Of a DNA stretch of 10,898 nt, positions 5,823 through 10,898 are shown piece by piece (position 1 is the stretch's first letter; the number at the start of each line of letters is the position of its first letter). Source of the stretch: Chlamydiales bacterium (lineage in GTDB: Bacteria; Chlamydiota; Chlamydiia; Chlamydiales; Criblamydiaceae); the NCBI GenBank assembly GCA_024233575.1, contig JACKPN010000027.1, positions 1 through 10,898 on the forward strand. The letters are read 5' to 3'. The position numbers and the translations under genes were made by a program. Below the pieces are notes generated by a model. That model had not been told where the DNA came from and ran no database searches. It was given only the letters and a program-made list of their open reading frames with translations.

Positions 5823-7703
5823 TTATAAAATGTTACAGGTCTGATTGTGTTGATTGATAAGGTATGTTTGTATTCCTTTTTCGAGGGCAGGAATATACTT
5901 AATAGGCATGTCTCTGCCTGAAATATAGTTGTCTCTAACTTTCTGGGTTATCGCTTCAATATTTTTTCCGTAAATTTTACCAGAGTAGATAGATCTTTGT
6001 ATCCTCGCCATTCCCGCTCCGGTACAGAGCATAAAGGCGAGCATCCCCGGTTCGTAAAGATAATAATCGCCCATCTCATCTCCGGCTATATCACCGAAAC
6101 AGACTGAGGTCTGTTGCTCTATGATGAAGTGTACAAATTTCTTAAATTGCTCTTCACTCATGCCCTCGATGAGATCATCATAAAAAGTTACCAGTGATTG
6201 ATTGTCGATTTCTTCCATTGAAAAAGGAAAGAGCCTTTTTGAGAGGTCGAGGTCATAGGCATCTAAATACGATCTGAGTTTTTTTAGGTCTCTATCTTTT
6301 AAAAAATATTTCACGGCTTCTGCTTGCAAAACTTTGCTAGAGGAACGAATGCAAGCGGGAATTCTCCATTTCAACTGATGTGCGATAAATTCTCTTCGAA
6401 TATCTGTAGGAGCTGCTTCATAAAAGCTTCCAAGAGTATTAAAGTCATATTTGTAGAGAGACTTTATCATGAGATTCTGCCCATACTCCTTGAAATCGGG
6501 CGTTCCAAAAATTGCTTTGGCTAATTTACGCGTTTCATTGTCATCTAAAGTTTTAAATAAACGAAGAAACGCTTCTTCTGTGGGATAGACTGAGAAGTAC
6601 CATGTGTCGACAGCCTTAACCGGACATCCTACGTTCTTTAGGAATAATGCTCCCGTATTTTCGATAAATGGAACATTATCATGAAGTTGCACTACTTTCG
6701 CCAGCATATTGGCGAGCTGATATGACTTAGCAACAGCAACGCGTAGTAGATCATGATCGACCTTTTCAAGAATATCTTCCGACAAAACATGATTGATTGA
6801 ACGTGACTGTATTTCTAATTTGCCATTTTCATCGCAAAAGCTGTTGTTATGGTAATCATTGAGCAATCCTAAAATATTGATGGTCATGGCAAAGCCAGGA
6901 ACCGAAACTTCGCCATTTTCTTTGAAAATAATCTCCTCTTTATAGGTTTGAATACTCTCTTCAGTGAGGAACATCGGCTGAAGGAATGGGACAAATCCTT
7001 CGTAATAGTTTAAGCAGACCATTCTGCAGTGTGGCTTTAACAAGCCCTCAAAATCCATTTCTGTTCTTATTTTTTTATATACTACACTCTTAATGAGGTG
7101 TTCTTTGACAAATTTTGCGCTTGCCGACTTCGGGTTGATGAAATAGTCGCTCTTGTTAAGAGCGTCAAAAAATCGAATTAGAAGCCATCCATATGGGCTC
7201 GCTTCTCGCATGCCTTTTCCATTTTCCATCAACCATTCTAAATAATGAATTGCTAACTCTGGAAATTCTTCGATTAGAGCAAAATGCCAACCATCTAAAT
7301 AGTGGGGATTAAGTCGCTCAGCATCTCGATAGATTGTATCAAACAATTGTATTTGTTCTTCCTTGTTCGAAGTGCTAAGTTGTTTGATAAATGGGCTTTT
7401 CGTGCCATCCCGAGTCATTTCGCAAGAATGTTGAGAACCCTCAACTGATTCAGCAGCACATGTTTCATGATTTTTGTAGTATAAAAATGAAACCGCAACT
7501 CCCAAAGCAACAGGTGTTAACCAGTTGTGGTTATTATTAGTGCTGACTTTTCTATCTAATTGCAAAGGGTAAGCTTGTTCAGAATAGGAGCCAAAAATAC
7601 GGGTAAAGATACTTGGCTGACGTGTAGAAGGCGGGTAAGTTAAACTTCTTCGCAAATACGCGCCAGTGTTTCTAAATAAAACGTTTTTTGATAATGGTCC
7701 CAT
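5823..7703 (-). CDS. Unknown 626-aa membrane-anchored protein with an EPG/GAGMxRI C-terminal domain
   Basis: I recognise no known family. The first 41 residues contain six Arg/Lys and no acidic residue and are rich in Ser/Thr/Pro (MGPLSKNVLFRNTGAYLRRS opening). A single hydrophobic segment follows, WLTPVALGVAVSFLYY (61-76). The rest is predicted soluble and mostly helical, with many aromatic residues. The C-terminal third (411-617) is shared with the 266-aa protein downstream and includes FYDDLIEGMSEEQ (507-519), EPGMLAF (551-557) and GAGMARI (562-568). The start ATG at 7703 has AAGGA 8 nt upstream and a good promoter at 7739-7767. The N terminus is not a normal cleavable signal peptide, because the hydrophobic segment is too far in. 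It could be an uncleaved anchor or, more speculatively, an organelle-targeting presequence of a secreted effector. No catalytic motif is seen. Confidence 0.82.
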   Translation of the reverse strand: MGPLSKNVLFRNTGAYLRRSLTYPPSTRQPSIFTRIFGSYSEQAYPLQLDRKVSTNNNHNWLTPVALGVAVSFLYYKNHETCAAESVEGSQHSCEMTRDGTKSPFIKQLSTSNKEEQIQLFDTIYRDAERLNPHYLDGWHFALIEEFPELAIHYLEWLMENGKGMREASPYGWLLIRFFDALNKSDYFINPKSASAKFVKEHLIKSVVYKKIRTEMDFEGLLKPHCRMVCLNYYEGFVPFLQPMFLTEESIQTYKEEIIFKENGEVSVPGFAMTINILGLLNDYHNNSFCDENGKLEIQSRSINHVLSEDILEKVDHDLLRVAVAKSYQLANMLAKVVQLHDNVPFIENTGALFLKNVGCPVKAVDTWYFSVYPTEEAFLRLFKTLDDNETRKLAKAIFGTPDFKEYGQNLMIKSLYKYDFNTLGSFYEAAPTDIRREFIAHQLKWRIPACIRSSSKVLQAEAVKYFLKDRDLKKLRSYLDAYDLDLSKRLFPFSMEEIDNQSLVTFYDDLIEGMSEEQFKKFVHFIIEQQTSVCFGDIAGDEMGDYYLYEPGMLAFMLCTGAGMARIQRSIYSGKIYGKNIEAITQKVRDNYISGRDMPIKYIPALEKGIQTYLINQHNQTCNIL

Positions 7704-7738
7704 TATTTTGATCCTTAAAAAAAAATAAAAGTTGCGGA

Positions 7739-7767
7739 ATTTTAGTGAGCATTAAAAAAACAGTCAA
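7739..7767 (-). promoter_or_regulatory. Sigma-70-type promoter of the 626-aa gene
   Basis: On the minus strand TTGACT (7767-7762) and TAAAAT (7744-7739) are separated by exactly 17 nt. Both are close to consensus. The expected start leaves a leader of about 30 nt that contains the AAGGA ribosome site. The -35 box overlaps the foot of the upstream gene's second terminator hairpin, so this gene appears to be transcribed independently of the 980-aa gene. Confidence 0.65.
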
Positions 7768-7791
7768 GAATATATCGAAAACGATTCTTGA
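7754..7791 (-). terminator. Second intrinsic terminator downstream of the 980-aa gene
   Basis: On the minus strand TCAAGA...TCTTGA arms (7791-7764), with an inner ATCG/CGAT stem closing a four-base loop and one bulge, are followed by CTG and seven Ts (7760-7754). The T-run makes this a convincing Rho-independent terminator. It is about 55 nt past the stop codon. Confidence 0.65.
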
Positions 7792-7822
7792 ACCTTTTTC
7801 GGTATAGGTTCGCCTAATCAAT

Positions 7823-7842
7823 CAAAATAGGGCGCTCCCTAT
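7823..7842 (-). terminator. First intrinsic terminator of the 980-aa gene
   Basis: ATAGGG and CCCTAT form a perfect 6-bp stem around a 4-nt loop, 4 nt past the TAA stop. On the minus strand the stem runs straight into TTTTGATT. It is short but GC-rich next to the loop and well placed. It is the first of two tandem terminators. Confidence 0.55.
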
Positions 7843-7846
7843 CACA

Positions 7847-10789
7847 TTATGTTGTTTGCTCATCGCTACACAATAAATTGAGAATATCAGAGGTTTGTTT
7901 TTCCAGATCAACAGCTTCACGTACAGAAAACAGCTTTCTCACAATGCTCATTCGATGAGTAATAGGTGTGTTAAGTTTAATTTTCATTGCCGTGTTATAA
8001 ATTAGAGATCCAGTTGTTTTTTCTCCGGAGCTGTTGGAATCTTTAAATCGTTCTTTATATTCTCGAATCATGTTCAATAGATTTAACAATTTTCCTTTTC
8101 TGATATTAAAAAAACGATCAACTGAGAGTAGTTCTCGAAGGATATTGACAGTATCTTTAATCTCACTCTGATGGTTCAACGCTGCAGCTATCCTATAGAG
8201 GTCTTCATCAGGAGGCGTCTTAGGTTCGAGAGAATACTCATTTTTGATGAAGCTATTCAACTCCTCACATGCTCGGAATGTCGAAATATTTTGATTTATC
8301 ATTTTTATTTCTTTTATGCTAAATTCACTTAGCATAGATGGTAAATGAAGAAAAGATCCGTATCCAAATACCCATACAGAACCAAAGGAATTAAGAGTTG
8401 CTAGAATAAGAACTCTCTTTCTTTTAGGAAGGGCGTCGATTGAATCCATAATCTGGCTAAGATTAAAGCCGCGTTTATTTATGATCATGGTTGCCAGTTC
8501 TAATCTATTCAATACTTCACATCTACGCATAGAATCTAGCTGTAAAGTTTCAGAGCCTTCGCTTACTTTTACAAAACGCACAGCAGCTTGTATTATTTCC
8601 GGTGTAAAGCAGTCAAGACGAAAATGACATATCTTAAGGAATTGGATTTTCGTTTTGATGCTATCGATCAGTTGCATTGCTTCCGCTATTTTTTTTCTTT
8701 CTGAAGAAGGAATTTTGGATAAATTTAGAAATATGTCTACATTATGACAGCTTAGATCGACCAGCTCTTCTACTTCTTGCGGTGTAAGCTCGATCACGCG
8801 ATCAATAAACATATCTGAACACGAATTTTCGTGTTTGTAGGAATATAATTTAAATTGATAGGCCTTTGTCAAAGTGAATTCGCGGATATCTGAAGGGATT
8901 TTGGAGATTGAACGTATGATTATTTCTGGGTCATTGTAACTCCATGATAATTGTAAGGCGTTCCAATAAGCAGCACATTTATATAGAACATCTCTCCGAT
9001 CTGCTTTGGGAATATTTCCAACACTCTCGAATAATTCTAATCTTGAATGTATGAAATCATCACTATAAAATTTCGAACTCAAACCACAACTTATTAGGAA
9101 AACGTCTGCTCTTTCATCTAAATTAATTTTTTCAAATATAGAACAGATATCTTTGTTAGGTGGTATGTAGTATAATTCTCTATTCGTATCGAAAAGAGAA
9201 GGTGTTTTCTCAAATATCTTTAAAACAAAAGCAACAAAAGATTTATCACTCAGATGACTTTCATGAAACAGAGACAGAAACCGTAATATTCTATGTGTAC
9301 GTTCAGAAAACTCTTCCTGCTTCTTCGTCGCTTCCTCCGTTTTCTGGAGCAATTCCAGCCTAAGGGTTCTAGGAATGACCTCGAGAGTAATCAACAGTTC
9401 GCAATCATAAATTGAGATCTCTTGTTGACAGATGAGTTGTATGATATGCTCTCTTTCTGATTTCTGAATTTTACTGATGCATTCAAGTATTTTCGCAGCA
9501 CTTGACCAAGACGCAAACGACCGCTTACCTCTTTTACAAAATCTTGCTACCCTATTTGTAAAATCTAAAAGAGAGAGGATATCCTCTCCATCACTGATAA
9601 TTTCTGAGGGTACGTTATAAATTGTGGAAGGAAACTCTTTTACAAGGTTGAAGAGAGGTTGTAACGTCATCGCAGTGCGCTGATTTTCAGGAATGGCATT
9701 GATGATTTTAGCTGTCTCTGTAAATATCGTTGGACCCTGATTTTTTAATATTTTAAAATAATCTAAGAATGATTTTTCGTTATTTGTACAAGATAAAAAT
9801 GTTTTGATTTTTATCACAAATTCTGGTTCTTTATTTCCTTGACATAAGTGATCAAATCGAAAAAATAGAAATTCGAATTCATCGAAAATCTTTACTTTTT
9901 CAAGAATTAGAGTGATGGCAATAAATAATTCATTTAATTGCTTTGGGTGATTAACGAAAATGTGGAGTAGGGGTATCCATGTATTAGCATCGAGGACATT
10001 TTCAGGCATCTTGCAAATGATCCTATCCAAGTCCTCGACTTCGTTTAACGTATTCGTTTCAAAGCTGTGAATAAGCTTCATCCAATTAGAAATAGCCATA
10101 TCTTCAGGAAGTGCTGAAATGATTCTTGTTAACACGACAAGCATTTCATAGGGATATTTTTCAATTAGATCGAAAAGATGCGGTGAGATAGTATCTAAAT
10201 CTTTACGAGATGTGCATAAGAGTTTTGTTAGTATTTCGATTTTTTCCGATGATGTTTTTTCGATTAGATCGAAAAGCTGTTGCAAACTAAGATAGCTTAA
10301 ACTCCGAGCGCGCTCGAAAAGCTGAGCTAACTTCGGATTTTGCGTGGTTTTCACAGTAATATAGCTTTCTACTAAAAAATTTGCATTGCGTTTTTCCGCT
10401 GAGTTAGCTTTTGAAAAACCTTTGCCAAGTTCTGCGGTTAGAGGTTTTTTATCTTCTGACGAAATTTCTCCATTCGATTGACTTGATATGTTCCCATTGC
10501 AATTGCTAAAACTTGATGGGTCAGCCATCTCTAAGAATATGCCACCAATCACCGAGATCAGTTGAGATGGGCTACATTCTGAATGGCCTAAACAGCGCTT
10601 TACTGTTCGCTCAAGCAGTAACAATTTATATGTATCATTAAGGTTAAAATCATTTTTGTGTTCTTTCAACCATGAGGATATTGTTTCATCAATAGAGCTT
10701 TTCTCTCCTGAACAAAGTTCATCCGTAAGAAACTCCAGAATACCTTTATTTGTCGCATTGGTGAATAGTTTAAGAGCGAGGTATGACAA
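7847..10789 (-). CDS. Unknown 980-aa alpha-helical repeat protein
   Basis: I recognise no known family. The product is helical almost throughout, with no membrane segment or signal peptide. Residues 1-92 form a helical N-terminal domain. A polar Ser/Asn/Gly-rich linker (about 93-135) separates it from the rest. From about 150 onward, two-helix units of about 33-35 residues occur. LFDLIEK appears at 172-178 and 205-211. Comparable units continue at 237-245 (MKLIHSF), 272-279 (IPLLHIF) and 377-384 (QPLFNLVK), often joined by (I/L)-x-x-(L/M/I)P-E-(D/N). Degenerate IPxxxR turns recur to residue 790. This suggests an alpha solenoid for binding protein partners. The only in-frame start is TTG at 10789, with GGGAG 7 nt upstream; the frame is closed by TGA at 10811-10813. 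Two terminators follow the TAA stop. Size, AT-richness and setting suggest an accessory or secreted protein, which is inference. Confidence 0.8.
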   Translation of the reverse strand: MSYLALKLFTNATNKGILEFLTDELCSGEKSSIDETISSWLKEHKNDFNLNDTYKLLLLERTVKRCLGHSECSPSQLISVIGGIFLEMADPSSFSNCNGNISSQSNGEISSEDKKPLTAELGKGFSKANSAEKRNANFLVESYITVKTTQNPKLAQLFERARSLSYLSLQQLFDLIEKTSSEKIEILTKLLCTSRKDLDTISPHLFDLIEKYPYEMLVVLTRIISALPEDMAISNWMKLIHSFETNTLNEVEDLDRIICKMPENVLDANTWIPLLHIFVNHPKQLNELFIAITLILEKVKIFDEFEFLFFRFDHLCQGNKEPEFVIKIKTFLSCTNNEKSFLDYFKILKNQGPTIFTETAKIINAIPENQRTAMTLQPLFNLVKEFPSTIYNVPSEIISDGEDILSLLDFTNRVARFCKRGKRSFASWSSAAKILECISKIQKSEREHIIQLICQQEISIYDCELLITLEVIPRTLRLELLQKTEEATKKQEEFSERTHRILRFLSLFHESHLSDKSFVAFVLKIFEKTPSLFDTNRELYYIPPNKDICSIFEKINLDERADVFLISCGLSSKFYSDDFIHSRLELFESVGNIPKADRRDVLYKCAAYWNALQLSWSYNDPEIIIRSISKIPSDIREFTLTKAYQFKLYSYKHENSCSDMFIDRVIELTPQEVEELVDLSCHNVDIFLNLSKIPSSERKKIAEAMQLIDSIKTKIQFLKICHFRLDCFTPEIIQAAVRFVKVSEGSETLQLDSMRRCEVLNRLELATMIINKRGFNLSQIMDSIDALPKRKRVLILATLNSFGSVWVFGYGSFLHLPSMLSEFSIKEIKMINQNISTFRACEELNSFIKNEYSLEPKTPPDEDLYRIAAALNHQSEIKDTVNILRELLSVDRFFNIRKGKLLNLLNMIREYKERFKDSNSSGEKTTGSLIYNTAMKIKLNTPITHRMSIVRKLFSVREAVDLEKQTSDILNLLCSDEQTT
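9590..10279 (-). repeat. In-gene helical repeat block of about 33-35 codons per unit
   Basis: Residues about 171-400 of the 980-aa protein hold the clearest repeat units. Two successive units share LFDLIEK and, in the DNA, almost the same 21 bases at 10157-10177 and 10256-10276, exactly 99 nt (33 codons) apart. Conservation at the nucleotide level suggests a fairly recent unit duplication. Later units have diverged beyond DNA recognition. Confidence 0.6.
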
Positions 10790-10898
10790 TTGATAACTCC
10801 CATCATTTTTTCATAAATAGGCGTGGACTGTAGCAACTCTCATAGATACTTGCAAATCAAAGTTCGTCTGACAACATCTGAAATTTGTTATCAATAGA
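10790..10898. other. Upstream region of the 980-aa gene, no confident element
   Basis: It contains the GGGAG ribosome site (minus strand, about 10797-10801), a run of six T at 10806-10811 and an 8- to 9-nt inverted repeat (ATTGATAAC at 10789-10797, GTTATCAAT at 10887-10895). I found no convincing sigma-70 promoter on the minus strand within the window; it may lie further right. No gene on either strand is supported. Confidence 0.4.

Noticed and set aside
7790..7811. Small hairpin GAACCT...AGGTTC between the two terminators
   Set aside because: The 6-bp stem has a 10-nt loop, overlaps the stronger terminator, and has no T-run of its own.
7847..10789. Possible homology of the 980-aa protein with the 626-aa protein (IPSDIREF against APTDIRREF)
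   Set aside because: One short helical turn is shared with no supporting alignment on either side.
10789..10895. Inverted repeat ATTGATAAC / GTTATCAAT flanking the 980-aa gene leader
   Set aside because: It is nine AT-rich bases about 90 nt apart, which is expected by chance, and no associated element is seen.

Overview
The window divides into two halves. The left half (about 1-4,400) holds ordinary, recognisable metabolic genes. By eye these are close to 50% G+C (one 60-base line near 3,601 counts to 52%). The right half (about 4,600-10,898) is AT-rich (one line near 9,001 counts to 35%). It carries three large minus-strand genes of no family I recognise, two of them paralogues. Import of biotin and metabolites together with large orphan helical proteins suggests a host-associated, probably intracellular bacterium. 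A Chlamydia-related lineage such as Waddlia or Parachlamydia is my best guess. This rests on gene content and general resemblance, not on a marker gene.

Left half. The N-terminal 195 codons of purU (formyltetrahydrofolate deformylase) run off the left edge on the minus strand. Divergent from it, on the plus strand, is a tightly packed four-gene unit: bioY (biotin uptake S component), a stand-alone BPL_N / class I glutamine-amidotransferase-like protein with a full Cys-His-Glu triad, an MHS-type major-facilitator symporter, and an M20D metal-dependent amidohydrolase. Each junction overlaps: ATGA at 1237-1240, 13 nt at 1995-2007, and ATGA at 3260-3263. This indicates one polycistronic mRNA with translational coupling. 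The two outer roles, biotin import and amide hydrolysis, suggest a biotin or biotinyl-amide salvage unit, but that reading is inference.

Middle. A 60-codon minus-strand gene (GTG start) for a one-pass membrane protein ends 5 nt from the amidohydrolase stop, so the two converge. It has its own plausible promoter.

Right half. In transcription order (minus strand, right to left) the genes are a 980-aa alpha-helical repeat protein, a 626-aa membrane-anchored protein and a 266-aa protein. The 266-aa protein is homologous to the C-terminal third of the 626-aa one; both carry an EPGxLxF...GAGMxRI signature. The 980-aa gene ends in two tandem terminator-like hairpins. The promoter of the 626-aa gene overlaps the second of these. 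A long imperfect inverted repeat separates the 626-aa and 266-aa genes, and a perfect 12-bp hairpin follows the 266-aa gene. I infer a lineage-specific accessory, possibly effector, locus, but no known toxin, nuclease or secretion domain is visible. I see no rRNA, tRNA, CRISPR array, transposase or intact insertion sequence.
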